Positions 53,178-62,610 of a DNA stretch of 64,000 nucleotides are shown in pieces. This stretch comes from Chryseobacterium sp. IHB B 17019 (GTDB taxonomy: Bacteria > Bacteroidota > Bacteroidia > Flavobacteriales > Weeksellaceae), in the NCBI RefSeq assembly GCF_001456155.1, contig NZ_CP013293.1, forward strand, positions 2,542,001-2,606,000, in the 5' to 3' direction. The notes beneath the pieces are model-generated. The model searched no databases. It saw only the letters and a list, made by a program, of their open reading frames with translations, and was not told the origin of the DNA. How positions within the stretch are numbered: the first letter of the stretch is position 1; each line of letters starts with the position of its first letter. The position numbers and the translations under genes were made by a program.

Positions 53178-53840
53178 ATGGAATATAATACCCAAAAAAC
53201 TCAGCTTCATTTGCCGGAATACGGCAGAATTATACAACAGTTGGTTGAACGTTGCAAAGAGCTTCCTACAAAAGAAGAAAGAAGCGAAATGGCAATGGCA
53301 ATTATTGATTTTATGGGTCAAAGAAACCCACAGCTCCGAGACGAAGAAAATTATAAGCATAAACTTTGGGATCATCTTTTTATTCTGGCAGAGTATGATC
53401 TGGATGTAGATTCACCGTATCCGTTCCCGACAAGAGAACAGCTGGCCGAAAAACCTAAAAGGATGGAATACCCAAAATTACAGGGTGATTTTAAATTTTA
53501 CGGGAAAAGTATTCTTCAATTAATAGAAAAAGCCATCGAGCTTGAACCGGGTGATGAAAAAGAAGCCCTGATCGAGGTGATTGCCAACAATATGAAGAAG
53601 TCTTACAATGTATATAATAAGGAACACGTAACGGATGATGTGATTTTCCGTCACCTGAAGGAGCTTTCAGAAAACAGACTGGATCTTACAGGAATTGAAA
53701 CTTTGGAAAAAAGTAAAATTTACTATACGAACAGCAGCAACAGGAATAATAATAACAACAACAGAAATAACAACAAAAACCAGTCTAACAACAAAAAAAG
53801 ACATAACAACAACAATAATAATCATAAAAACAGAAAGTAA
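53178..53840 (+). CDS. DUF4290 family protein with Asn-rich tail
   Basis: The protein is 220 aa from the ATG at 53178 (an upstream in-frame TTG is part of the promoter box). The first ~175 residues are the DUF4290 domain ('LPEYGRIIQQLVERCKEL', 'HKLWDHLFILAEYDLDVDSP', 'YNKEHVTDDVIFRHLKELS'), a Bacteroidota family of unknown role. The last ~40 residues are a low-complexity basic Asn tail ('NSSNRNNNNNNRNNN...KKRHNNNNNNHKNRK'). It ends directly before murA (0 nt gap), so the two are co-translated and it may link to envelope growth. Confidence 0.88.
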   Translation: MEYNTQKTQLHLPEYGRIIQQLVERCKELPTKEERSEMAMAIIDFMGQRNPQLRDEENYKHKLWDHLFILAEYDLDVDSPYPFPTREQLAEKPKRMEYPKLQGDFKFYGKSILQLIEKAIELEPGDEKEALIEVIANNMKKSYNVYNKEHVTDDVIFRHLKELSENRLDLTGIETLEKSKIYYTNSSNRNNNNNNRNNNKNQSNNKKRHNNNNNNHKNRK

Positions 53841-55148
53841 ATGAGTGGGACATTTCAAATAAGAGGAGGAAAAAGATTGCATGGTGAAATCACTCCACAA
53901 GGAGCAAAAAATGAAGCTCTTCAAATCCTTTGTGCCGTTTTGTTAACTGATGAAGAAGTTAGAATTAAAAATATTCCGGATATCCACGATGTCAACAGAC
54001 TGATTGAGATTTTAGGAGATTTTGGGGTAAAAGTGACTAAAAATGGACAGGGAGATTACACATTCAAATCTGATAAAGTTAATTTTGATTATATAAAGTC
54101 CAGCGAATTTAAAAAAGACGGAGCTAAATTAAGAGGCTCAATTATGTTGATGGGTCCAATGCTGGCAAGATACGGCGAAGCTTATATGCCAACTCCGGGT
54201 GGTGACAAAATCGGGAGAAGAAGATTAGACACCCATTTTCAGGGATTGGTTGAGCTCGGCGCGGAATTTAATTATGATGAAGAAGAATATTTCTATTCAT
54301 TAAAAGCCAAAGAACTTAAAGGAAAATTTATCCTTCTGGAAGAAGCTTCCGTAACGGGAACTGCAAATATTGTGATGGCGGCGACCCTGGCGAAAGGAAA
54401 AACAAGAATTTACAATGCTGCGTGTGAACCTTACCTTCAACAGCTTTGTAAAATGCTGAACAGAATGGGAGCCAATATTTCAGGAATCGGGTCAAATTTA
54501 CTGACCATCGAAGGAGTTGATTACCTTCGCGGTACCGAACACACTATGCTTCCGGATATGGTAGAAATCGGGTCCTGGATTGGTCTTGCAGCCATGACAA
54601 AATCTGAAATTACCATTAAAAATGTAAACTGGAACCAACTAGGCGTTATTCCCAATACATTCAGAAAATTAGGAATCCAGCTTGAGCAAAGTAATGACGA
54701 TATTTTTATTCCTGCTCAGGAAAATTATAGAATTCAGAAATTTATTGACGGTTCGATCCTGACGATTTCTGATGCACCATGGCCGGGATTCACTCCGGAT
54801 TTACTATCCATTATTTTAGTAGTAGCAACTCAGGCGAAAGGAAGTCTTTTGGTACACCAGAAAATGTTTGAATCAAGACTATTTTTCGTTGATAAACTGA
54901 TTGATATGGGTGCTCAAATCATCCTTTGCGATCCACACAGAGCAACAGTAATCGGGTTGAATCAGGAAGCTCCATTAAGAGGAACAACCATGGTTTCTCC
55001 GGATATCAGAGCTGGGAATGCTCTTCTTATCGCTGCTCTTTCTGCAGAAGGAAAATCGATCATCCACAATATCGAGCAAATTGACAGAGGATATGAAAAT
55101 ATCGACGGCAGACTGAAAGCTATCGGAGCTGATATTGAGAGAATTTAA
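53841..55148 (+). CDS. murA: UDP-N-acetylglucosamine 1-carboxyvinyltransferase
   Basis: This 435-aa EPSP-synthase-fold enzyme performs the first committed step of peptidoglycan synthesis (PEP transfer to UDP-GlcNAc). It has the 'GAKNEALQILCAVLLTDE' start (Lys-Asn pair) and the active-site loop region 'ARYGEAYMPTPGGDKIGRRR' (~110-130). The usual catalytic Cys of MurA (in E. coli PGGCxIG) is Asp here, 'TPGGDKIGRR', as in naturally fosfomycin-insensitive MurA forms. The C-terminus is 'IDRGYENIDGRLKAIGADI'. It starts at the first base after the DUF4290 stop and has a strong terminator. Confidence 0.95.
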   Translation: MSGTFQIRGGKRLHGEITPQGAKNEALQILCAVLLTDEEVRIKNIPDIHDVNRLIEILGDFGVKVTKNGQGDYTFKSDKVNFDYIKSSEFKKDGAKLRGSIMLMGPMLARYGEAYMPTPGGDKIGRRRLDTHFQGLVELGAEFNYDEEEYFYSLKAKELKGKFILLEEASVTGTANIVMAATLAKGKTRIYNAACEPYLQQLCKMLNRMGANISGIGSNLLTIEGVDYLRGTEHTMLPDMVEIGSWIGLAAMTKSEITIKNVNWNQLGVIPNTFRKLGIQLEQSNDDIFIPAQENYRIQKFIDGSILTISDAPWPGFTPDLLSIILVVATQAKGSLLVHQKMFESRLFFVDKLIDMGAQIILCDPHRATVIGLNQEAPLRGTTMVSPDIRAGNALLIAALSAEGKSIIHNIEQIDRGYENIDGRLKAIGADIERI

Positions 55149-55200
55149 GTTAGAAATTAGAGGTTAGAAGTTAGTTTTAGCCTTGGGTTTTATAAATATT

Positions 55201-55230
55201 AAAAGCGTTCAGAAATCTGAACGCTTTTTT
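55201..55230 (+). terminator. Rho-independent terminator of murA
   Basis: The perfect stem AAAAGCGTTCAGA-aa-TCTGAACGCTTTT is followed by a T-run, 52 nt after the stop codon. Confidence 0.9.
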
Positions 55231-55253
55231 GTAATTAAAACTATATGAATCTC

Positions 55254-55592
55254 TTATGAATATTTTCTGCAGACATATTCTACAGTGGTATTCAAAAGTT
55301 TATTATTATTCAGATAAAATTCCAGTTGCTCGTAATCTTCTGAATTTACATTAATATACAGCTGAACAGTACCAAAACTGTTTCCTTTCGTATCATACTC
55401 CACATTAGCCGACAACACCCTGTGACAGATCCCGAATTTATTGTAAATAGTATTCATCAAATGTTCAAACTTCATTTTACCATTCAATTCTATTTCCACG
55501 ATAAATTCTTTTTTCGGCAGGCTTATTTTGTTTTGTAAAACCTGCAGGTTCGGATTTGGTGTAATCATAACTAATTGCTTTGGGTTAGACAT
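55254..55592 (-). CDS. Stand-alone NIL-like (ACT-type) domain protein
   Basis: This 112-aa soluble protein's second half ('FEHLMNTIYNKFGICHRVLS', 'GNSFGTVQLYINVN', 'YEQLEFYLNNNKLLNTTVEY') follows the pattern of the NIL domain found at the end of MetN methionine-transport ATPases, a ferredoxin-like ligand-binding fold. No transporter is adjacent. A small-molecule sensor role is a guess. Confidence 0.55.
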   Translation of the reverse strand: MSNPKQLVMITPNPNLQVLQNKISLPKKEFIVEIELNGKMKFEHLMNTIYNKFGICHRVLSANVEYDTKGNSFGTVQLYINVNSEDYEQLEFYLNNNKLLNTTVEYVCRKYS

Positions 55593-55728
55593 CAGATTCT
55601 CTGCTCTAGTGCGTTAAATCTTTAGCAAAAATATAAAAAATTATTAGTCTACAAAATTAGTAGGGTATTAATTTTTAATTTTAACATTTAAATTTAAGAT
55701 TCGGCTAAAACCATTTGAATTTCATTCA

Positions 55729-55751
55729 TAAAAAAACGGGCTAAAGCCCGC
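55729..55751 (-). terminator. Terminator of the DUF1801/YiiX operon
   Basis: CGGGCT-aa-AGCCCG with a plus-strand A-run (U-run in the minus transcript) lies ~26 nt past the stop codon. Confidence 0.75.
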
Positions 55752-55776
55752 TCCTATTGTAGATATTATTCTTAAA

Positions 55777-56433
55777 TTATTTTAATTCCCTAACTCTTTC
55801 CAATTTATCAGAAGCGGCCAAACCATTGGGATTACAGCCGGGTTCACCTTCAGGAACTTTCAGGTTTTTCTTTTTGTAAAACTCTTCCCAGAAATCATTA
55901 GTTTTTCCTGTTTTCGGATCAATGAAAGTCATGGGTTCAAGCTTGAAAACAGCATCTTTTCTAAAAGCTCTTTCTATAAAATCTGAACAGTAATATGAAT
56001 TTTCATCTAAGATATAGTTAAAATTATAAGGTTTCCCCACCATTGACTCTGCCCTTTCCAATGCAGCAGGAATTGCATTTTGATATTGCTTTTTTAAACG
56101 ATAAACGATTACTTTTTGTCCGTCATCTGCCTGATCTTTCAGAAATTCTTTTAAAATTTGCTTTTGAGAACCCCCTTTGGGAGCTGCATGAAGTACAAAC
56201 ACCTCATTTTTAGTTTTCTCCAAAATCCCGATATGATCGAAGGATGCATTTTCCTGTTTTTGAGTTACATTATTAATGGCTCCCGAAAGGCCGGTTGCTT
56301 TGGCCGTCACAAAAAGCAGATCTCCGTTTTTTAAATCTGAAACCGCATTGTTTTTACAATTTAAAAGTACATTTAAGAGAAAAACAGCTGCATATAATTT
56401 CAGGATAAATTTATTTTTTAAAATTTGATTCAT
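55777..56433 (-). CDS. YiiX/YebB-like NlpC/P60-type hydrolase, exported
   Basis: The 218-aa protein has an N-terminal hydrophobic signal, with a possible lipid-attachment Cys in 'LLNCKNN' (~26). The fold elements of circularly permuted NlpC/P60 (YiiX) are present: 'GDLLFVTAK', the catalytic His in 'ENASFDHIGILEK', 'FVLHAAPKGG' and the catalytic Cys in 'NSYYCSDFIERAF' (~149). It is probably a cell-envelope peptide or lipid amide hydrolase. The start overlaps the 3' end of the DUF1801 gene by 23 nt, so the two are coupled. Confidence 0.8.
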   Translation of the reverse strand: MNQILKNKFILKLYAAVFLLNVLLNCKNNAVSDLKNGDLLFVTAKATGLSGAINNVTQKQENASFDHIGILEKTKNEVFVLHAAPKGGSQKQILKEFLKDQADDGQKVIVYRLKKQYQNAIPAALERAESMVGKPYNFNYILDENSYYCSDFIERAFRKDAVFKLEPMTFIDPKTGKTNDFWEEFYKKKNLKVPEGEPGCNPNGLAASDKLERVRELK

Positions 56434-56866
56434 AACATTTTATCCAATCCTGCACAGTCATTTTTTTGCTCACTTCAGCCAATAATTCCAGAGGAATATC
56501 ATCCATTTTTTTGAAGCGGACACAAGATTTTCCCATGTCTAATTTCCTTTTGCTGTGTTTCGGAAATTCTTCTACAAACCAGTTCAGCAGTTCCGGATTG
56601 GCATACATTCCCATATGGTAAAATGCGATAAAATTCTTTTGAGAAGCCAATCCCATAAATGGAAGCGGCAAACCCGGTGTGCAGTGATATCCTGCAGGAT
56701 AAGTTTCCAAAGGAACTCCCCAACCTACCATTCCGTAGCTGATATTTTCTCGAAAGCCTTCCGGTAAATTATCATTAATTGTATCAAATATCTTTCTGAA
56801 AATCTCCTGTCTTTCCTCAGGAATTTTCGAGATATAATCTTCTATAGAAACAGCTTGAATCTGCAT
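56411..56866 (-). CDS. DUF1801 domain protein
   Basis: The 151-aa protein belongs to the DUF1801 (YdhG-like) family by its pattern: 'LPEGFRENISYGMVGWGVPL', 'NFIAFYHMGMYANPELLNWF', 'GKSCVRFKKMDDIPLELL'. It is a small soluble protein of unknown function. It is the first gene of a two-gene unit with the YiiX-like hydrolase. Confidence 0.82.
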   Translation of the reverse strand: MQIQAVSIEDYISKIPEERQEIFRKIFDTINDNLPEGFRENISYGMVGWGVPLETYPAGYHCTPGLPLPFMGLASQKNFIAFYHMGMYANPELLNWFVEEFPKHSKRKLDMGKSCVRFKKMDDIPLELLAEVSKKMTVQDWIKCYESNFKK

Positions 56867-56931
56867 ATTCGTTTAGTTTAAATAATTCTTCAAATTAACA
56901 AAATTTAAATGAAATTAAATTTAAACAAAAT

Positions 56932-56964
56932 AAAAAAACAGCTAAACATATTGTCTAGCTGTTT
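56932..56964 (-). terminator. Terminator of the 866-aa T9SS gene
   Basis: The stem AAACAGCTA...TAGCTGTTT has an A-run on the plus strand side (U-run in the minus transcript), 24 nt past the stop codon. Confidence 0.75.
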
Positions 56965-56987
56965 GGTAAAATTATTAAATCTAAAAA

Positions 56988-59588
56988 TTATCTTTTGATT
57001 GCTTTCGTTGTTGATTTAGAACCGTCTTTAAACGTAACAGTCACTAAGTACAACCCTGAATTCAATTCACTTAATTGTAATTCTTTACCTGGGTTTTCAA
57101 TAGTTTTCACTACTCTTCCAGATACATCCATTACAGAAACAGATTTGATATCCTTTGTTTCAGCAATATATAAAACATCTTTGAACGGATTTGGATATAC
57201 CTTAACTTCATTTTTCTTAGCAGAAGTTTCAGCAGTTCCCAAAGTAGTCATTGTAAGAGAGAAATCATCAAATCCCATATAATACGGATCTGTTGTAGTA
57301 TTGAAAGCCTTGATACCGAAAGAGTAATCTCCTGTAGTTGTAGGCGTATAGGTTACGGTTACTTTCGTATAGTTTGTACTATCACTTCCACCGGTAGCTG
57401 TCTGATCAGGGGTAATAAATGTGGATAAACTTGTAGCATTCGTTGGTGTTTGTCCGTTATTTACCAGAACCTCATTCTGCCATCCCGTGTAGTTATCCCC
57501 TACCCAAAAGAACGTAAACTCATATGTATTTCCAGCCGTTAAAGTAAATGTAGGTGTCCACAAATAAGCAGCATTAGTATATGGATAATAAATTGTCACA
57601 TAGTTTGGTGCAGATTTAGGATCATTATAACCTTGCTGAGAAGCATTTCCTGATGTAAAGTTATACGTAGATGAGCTTCCTCCAGGAGTTTGTTTCCAAC
57701 AATTCGGAATTATTGCAGATCCTGTACTTGCCATTGCATCAAAATTCTCATTCCAAGGCAATGTGGTGATCGGAACACAAAGTGTTGTAAATGTTGTTGG
57801 AGAAGCACTCCAGATACTTTTATCTGTAGCAGTACAATTCGATCTCACCCAAGCATAATATGTTGTTGAAGGAGACAGTGAATTCAACGGTGCAGAAGCT
57901 GTAGTAGAAGTTGCAGAGTTGCTGGCATCCAGAACGGTAGTAGAAGTAGGTGCCGTATTATTTGTGCTGTAATAAACCTCATACCCGTTTGCAGGAACTG
58001 TACCAGGTGCCGTCCAGCCAATAGCCGCCGAATTCGAAGTGACATTCGATGAAGTAACTGCAGATGGCTCTAAACAGCTAGGAATATCCTGAACAGTAAT
58101 ATTATCAAGATAAATACCACGGAAAGTTCCTCCCAAGCCATGCTTAAATGCTAATTGGACATCAGAGCCCGCAGGGATATTAACAGTATATAATGTTTGA
58201 GTAGTTGTTAATGAAATAGCAGAACCAATTTGAGTAAAAGAAGCAGGATCTGTAGGGTTTGATAAAGTACCTACTAATACTGTATAACCGTTTGACCCTG
58301 ATTTTGCGTAGAATCTTACACGCTTAGTACCATCCGAAAGGTTTATCGTCGGAGGTGAAACCAACATTTGACTGCCCGTAGAAGCTGACGAATTATACAT
58401 ATAATAAGAATTCGGCGCTGAATATGAATTTGATGCAGATACATAACCATACCCTGAAAACGAAGCACTTTCTAAATAAGACCAGCAGCTAGGCGCATTA
58501 TTATTGGTTGAAGAGCCTGTACTTGTTGTATCAAAATTTTCCGTGTACGGAGTAGTGAAAGTAGAACAAGCTGTTTTAAATGTTCCCGCAAAAGACCAAA
58601 CACTCTGGCTTGTTGCTGAACTACAGTTGGTTCTTACCCAATAATAATAATTTGTATTTGAGTTAAGGCCTCCAATCGTAGTGCTTGTACCCGTTACTCC
58701 AGGATAAGTAGGCGTTACTGTACTCGCAGGTGTTGTGTTGGAAGTGCTGTGATATACGTCATAACTTACTGCACTTGCCAGAGTCGACCAGGAAACCAAT
58801 GCAGAATTAGCCGTTATACTTGCAGGAGCCTGCAAAGTTGGAGGCGCACAATCTGAATACAAATCCGCCGAGAAAGCAAAAATGTTCGGAAGGCCCGAAC
58901 CACTTGCTTTGGTTACTGTTACACTTTGTATTAGTTTTGCCTGATTTGCAGCATCTATTGCCAACTCACTTTGATATAATCTAGGGTTTGTTCCGCCTTC
59001 AGGAGATGGAACATCATCACCAGCAGCAGGAGTTACCCCTGGTTTTTTTATCCTTCCGATCCCTTGAATCGCAAAATTGGTTCCGCCATACCAGTCTGCA
59101 AGACTGATGCTTGCAAACGTTTGTGAAGTACCATCTGTAAAATTCACAACCACACTTACCGTAGAAGTACCACTACCGCTAACAGCGAGCATATACAATT
59201 TAGTAGCTGCTTTCGGTGTTGTAAATACTAATGTCCCGGCATCACTTATTGCAGATAATCTCAAAGAATTATTTGCATTTAAACTTGCCAATTGATAACT
59301 CAATCCGGGCGTTGCTGCTACTGCAGAATTGATAATTCCATCCACAGGAATACCGTATGTAATAGCTGGGGTTGTGGATGTTAGCTGAAAATCTTTAGCT
59401 ACAAAAGCATAAGAAACACCGTCTACATCATTATTTGTAGAGGTGTTTGAAGATCCTATTCCGTTTGCAATTACATCCGCTGTAAAACCAGAAGCAATAG
59501 GCATTTGTTGGAAATTTTGAGCTGCCACAGAACCGGCAGTCAATAGAGCGATCGCATTGAAAGCTCCAAAAAGTAGTTTTAAATTCAT
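56988..59588 (-). CDS. T9SS-sorted adhesin-like protein with fibronectin III domains
   Basis: The 866-aa protein has a signal peptide (1-23, 'AGSVAAQ'). Two fibronectin type III domains are seen ('TANSALVSWSTLASAVSYDV' ~265-345; 'VTSNSAAIGWTAPGTVPANG' ~515-600). Each is followed by a 'cleaved adhesin'/MAM-type beta domain ('TTPYTENFDTTSTG', 'LPWNENFDAMAST'). The C-terminal ~75 residues form a type A T9SS sorting domain ('VKVYPNPFKDVLYIA', 'VMDVSGRVVKTIEN', 'GLYLVTVTFKDGSKSTTKAI'). It is exported by T9SS and attached to or released from the surface. No catalytic domain is recognised. Confidence 0.88.
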   Translation of the reverse strand: MNLKLLFGAFNAIALLTAGSVAAQNFQQMPIASGFTADVIANGIGSSNTSTNNDVDGVSYAFVAKDFQLTSTTPAITYGIPVDGIINSAVAATPGLSYQLASLNANNSLRLSAISDAGTLVFTTPKAATKLYMLAVSGSGTSTVSVVVNFTDGTSQTFASISLADWYGGTNFAIQGIGRIKKPGVTPAAGDDVPSPEGGTNPRLYQSELAIDAANQAKLIQSVTVTKASGSGLPNIFAFSADLYSDCAPPTLQAPASITANSALVSWSTLASAVSYDVYHSTSNTTPASTVTPTYPGVTGTSTTIGGLNSNTNYYYWVRTNCSSATSQSVWSFAGTFKTACSTFTTPYTENFDTTSTGSSTNNNAPSCWSYLESASFSGYGYVSASNSYSAPNSYYMYNSSASTGSQMLVSPPTINLSDGTKRVRFYAKSGSNGYTVLVGTLSNPTDPASFTQIGSAISLTTTQTLYTVNIPAGSDVQLAFKHGLGGTFRGIYLDNITVQDIPSCLEPSAVTSSNVTSNSAAIGWTAPGTVPANGYEVYYSTNNTAPTSTTVLDASNSATSTTASAPLNSLSPSTTYYAWVRSNCTATDKSIWSASPTTFTTLCVPITTLPWNENFDAMASTGSAIIPNCWKQTPGGSSSTYNFTSGNASQQGYNDPKSAPNYVTIYYPYTNAAYLWTPTFTLTAGNTYEFTFFWVGDNYTGWQNEVLVNNGQTPTNATSLSTFITPDQTATGGSDSTNYTKVTVTYTPTTTGDYSFGIKAFNTTTDPYYMGFDDFSLTMTTLGTAETSAKKNEVKVYPNPFKDVLYIAETKDIKSVSVMDVSGRVVKTIENPGKELQLSELNSGLYLVTVTFKDGSKSTTKAIKR

Positions 59589-59844
59589 AATTTACTAGTT
59601 ATTGTCGCTGTAAATTTATAAAAAAAACAATATAAAAATAGTTTTGATGAAAAATTTTTAAGAATTTATTAATTATCATGAAAAAATCACTATTTAATCA
59701 CCAATTAAAGAAATAATTAATCAAAAATATAATTACAAATACCTATTAAATTCTTACAAATAATGATAGAAAACTGAACATATTAAAAATCTCATAAAAA
59801 TCCATTCAGCCTAAGCTTTATTTTAATATTGAGAAATTAAATCT

Positions 59845-59852
59845 TATTTTTG
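59845..59852 (+). promoter_or_regulatory. -7 box of aminotransferase operon
   Basis: TATTTTTG (perfect TAnnTTTG) ends 20 nt before the ATG at 59873. Confidence 0.5.
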
Positions 59853-59872
59853 CCATACAAATTATTTGAACA

Positions 59873-61078
59873 ATGCCGAATATTTCAAACAGAGCACAAC
59901 ACATGCCGCCGTCGCCGGTAAGAAAACTGGTTCCTTTTGCCCTGAAAGCAAAACAAAAAGGGATAAAAGTATATCACCTGAATATCGGACAACCCGATAT
60001 TGAAACTCCGGAAACGGCTCTTAACGCTTTAAAAAATATTGATTTAAAAGTATTGGAATATGCTCTTTCTGAAGGAAATATAGAATACAGAAAAGCACTT
60101 ACAGAATATTACCATTCTCTAGGTTTTGAAGATCTTACCCCAGATAATTTTATTGTAACAAACGGAGGATCAGAAGCGTTGAATTTCGCGATCTCAACGT
60201 TGTGCGATGATGGTGATGAGGTAATCATCCCGGAACCGTATTATGCCAACTACAACGGTTTTACAAGTACATTCAATGTCAATGTAGTAGCCGTTCCTTC
60301 CACGATTGATACTGGGTTTGCACTTCCTCCGATCGAAGAATTTGAGAAAAAAATTACGGATAAAACCAGAGCAATCATTATTTGTAATCCGGGAAATCCT
60401 ACGGGTTACCTTTATACCCGCGAAGAGCTTCAAAAGCTGGCGGATATTGCCGTAAAACATGATATTGTTATCATTTCCGATGAAGTGTACAGAGAATATG
60501 TGTACGACGGAAAACAGCAGATCTCAATGTTTGCCTTTCCTGAATTAAGTGAAAACTGTATCATAATCGACTCAGAGTCCAAGCGTTATTCAATGTGTGG
60601 CGTAAGAATCGGATGTTTGATTACCCGTTCTAAAAAAATCCACGATGCGGCTATGCTTTTTGCACAGGCCAGACTGAGTCCTGTTTTATTGGGTCAGATT
60701 GCGGCTACTGCTGCCCACCAAAACGACGGAGCCTACATCAGAGCCGTAAGAGAAGAATATACGCACAGAAGAAATGTTTTAGTTGATTTGTTGAATGCAA
60801 TTCCTGGCGTTATCTGTCCAAAACCGAAAGGAGCTTTCTATTGTGTTGCAGAGCTTCCTGTGGATGATACTGAAAAATTTGCTCAATGGCTGCTGGAAAC
60901 ATACTCCAATCACGGTGAGACTATCATGGTTGCACCTGCAGGAGGATTCTACAGCAATCCGGAATTAGGTAAAAAGCAGGTGAGAATCGCTTATGTTTTA
61001 AAAGAAGAAGATTTAAAAAGAAGTGTTGCAATTTTAAAAGATGCACTTGAAAAATATAAATTGGAATTTAATCTTTAA
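59873..61078 (+). CDS. Class I/II PLP-dependent aminotransferase
   Basis: The 401-aa fold-type I enzyme has 'NIGQPDIETPE', the PLP-phosphate region 'VTNGGSEALNFAI', Asn in 'ICNPGNPTGYLYT', Asp/Tyr in 'IISDEVYREYVY', and the Schiff-base Lys in 'DSESKRYSMCGVRIGCL' (~240). The pattern resembles aspartate/aromatic aminotransferases of the subgroup I-gamma type; the exact substrate is uncertain. It heads an operon with the lipoprotein and murB genes (gaps of 18 and 4 nt). Confidence 0.9.
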   Translation: MPNISNRAQHMPPSPVRKLVPFALKAKQKGIKVYHLNIGQPDIETPETALNALKNIDLKVLEYALSEGNIEYRKALTEYYHSLGFEDLTPDNFIVTNGGSEALNFAISTLCDDGDEVIIPEPYYANYNGFTSTFNVNVVAVPSTIDTGFALPPIEEFEKKITDKTRAIIICNPGNPTGYLYTREELQKLADIAVKHDIVIISDEVYREYVYDGKQQISMFAFPELSENCIIIDSESKRYSMCGVRIGCLITRSKKIHDAAMLFAQARLSPVLLGQIAATAAHQNDGAYIRAVREEYTHRRNVLVDLLNAIPGVICPKPKGAFYCVAELPVDDTEKFAQWLLETYSNHGETIMVAPAGGFYSNPELGKKQVRIAYVLKEEDLKRSVAILKDALEKYKLEFNL

Positions 61079-61096
61079 TTTAAAAGCTTAATTAAG

Positions 61097-61570
61097 ATGT
61101 CAGCAATAAAAAATACAGGTTTGAAACTCTTCTTCCCTACCCTTTTATTGCTGATATTTTTTTCCTGCAATCAAAAAACTGAAACAACATCCCAACCCAA
61201 CGAAATTACTTTTATAAGCTATTCAGACATCGGTGGAGAGCTGGGAAATTATAAAATCATTAAAGCCACAAAAGATTCCATCCATCTGGAAAAAGGAGCT
61301 ACGGACATCAAAGCTCATAAAGAATGGAAATCTGCAATAACTCCCGAAATCTGGCAACGGCTGATCTCATGTATCGACGTAAAAACACTGGATAAGATCA
61401 AAAGCTCACCAAGCCAGCAATCTGTGGACGGAATTGACGAAACATTCCAGATCAGGACTCCGAAAAAATACCATGCTTATGTAAATTCTTATGTTGACAC
61501 CGTTCATTATAAGCAATTACAGAATTTAAAGGATCAACTTCAAAACATTCTTCCAAAAGAATACAAATAA
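61097..61570 (+). CDS. Hypothetical lipoprotein between aminotransferase and murB
   Basis: The 157-aa protein has a lipoprotein signal with lipobox-like 'LIFFSC' (Cys ~24). The mature part has 'EITFISYSDIGGELGNYKII' and 'PEIWQRLISCIDVKTLDKI' and ends in a helix 'LQNLKDQLQNILPKEYK'. No family is recognised. It is tightly packed in the operon (18 nt after the aminotransferase, 4 nt before murB). Confidence 0.7.
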   Translation: MSAIKNTGLKLFFPTLLLLIFFSCNQKTETTSQPNEITFISYSDIGGELGNYKIIKATKDSIHLEKGATDIKAHKEWKSAITPEIWQRLISCIDVKTLDKIKSSPSQQSVDGIDETFQIRTPKKYHAYVNSYVDTVHYKQLQNLKDQLQNILPKEYK

Positions 61571-61574
61571 AATC

Positions 61575-62588
61575 ATGCACAAAAATTTTTCACTTCAGCC
61601 TTACAATACCTTCGGCGTAGATGCAGCAGCAAAATATTTTATCGAAATTCATTCCATCGAAGAATTAAAAGAAGCCCTTGAATTCTCAAACTCTCAAGCT
61701 CTCAAAATTTTATTTCTCGGAGGCGGAAGCAATATCCTTTTAACAAAAGATTTCGACGGATTAGCCGTTAAACTAAGCTTAAAAGGAATCCACGAAGACA
61801 TTACCGGTGAAAATGAAGTTTTAGTTACGGCAAAAGCGGGGGAAAACTGGCATGAATTCGTGATGCATTGTTTGAAAAAAAACTTTGGCGGGCTGGAAAA
61901 TCTTTCCCTGATTCCGGGAAATGTAGGAACTTCACCAATGCAGAATATCGGTGCTTACGGAACGGAAATTAAAGATACTTTTGTAAGCTGCACAGTGTTA
62001 AATCTTGAAAATCTTCAACTGGAATCTTTTAATCTCGAGCAATGTAAATTCGGGTATAGAGATTCTGTTTTTAAGCAGGAAGGAAAAGGAAAATATGTGA
62101 TTTTGGAAGTTACTTTTAAATTGACCAGAAAAGCCCACAAAATAAAAACAGAATATGGAGCAATTAAATCCGAACTGGAAAATTCGGGTATTAAAAATCC
62201 TACCATTCAGGATGTTTCCAACGCTGTAATCCATATCAGACAAAGCAAATTGCCAGATCCGAAAGAAATAGGAAATGCCGGAAGCTTTTTTAAAAATCCC
62301 ACCATCACTTTATTTGAATTCGAAGAATTACAACAAGAATTCCCTGCCATCCAAGGTTACCCCAACGGAGATTTCGTGAAAGTCCCTGCAGGCTGGCTGA
62401 TCGAGCAATGCGGCTGGAAAGGGAAACAGATCGGGAATGTTGCTTCTCATAAATTACAGTCTCTGGTAATCATCAACGCAACCGGAAAAGCCACAGGAAA
62501 GGAAATTTTCGATTTTTCGACGGAGATTATTAATTCTGTAAAAGAAAAATTCGGGATTGAGCTAGAGAGAGAGGTGAATATTATTTGA
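61575..62588 (+). CDS. murB: UDP-N-acetylenolpyruvoylglucosamine reductase
   Basis: The 337-aa FAD enzyme is the second step of peptidoglycan precursor synthesis, following MurA. It opens 'SLQPYNTFGVDAAAKYFIEI' and has the FAD motifs 'LFLGGGSNILLTKDF' and 'SLIPGNVGTSPMQNIGAYG'. The catalytic Ser is in 'IGNAGSFFKNPT' and the C-terminal Glu region 'LERE' is present. Length and the Tyr loop 'FGYRDSVFK' indicate a type I MurB like E. coli. It is 4 nt after the lipoprotein gene. Confidence 0.94.
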   Translation: MHKNFSLQPYNTFGVDAAAKYFIEIHSIEELKEALEFSNSQALKILFLGGGSNILLTKDFDGLAVKLSLKGIHEDITGENEVLVTAKAGENWHEFVMHCLKKNFGGLENLSLIPGNVGTSPMQNIGAYGTEIKDTFVSCTVLNLENLQLESFNLEQCKFGYRDSVFKQEGKGKYVILEVTFKLTRKAHKIKTEYGAIKSELENSGIKNPTIQDVSNAVIHIRQSKLPDPKEIGNAGSFFKNPTITLFEFEELQQEFPAIQGYPNGDFVKVPAGWLIEQCGWKGKQIGNVASHKLQSLVIINATGKATGKEIFDFSTEIINSVKEKFGIELEREVNII

Positions 62589-62610
62589 TTTATTAAATTA
62601 CAAAATAATG

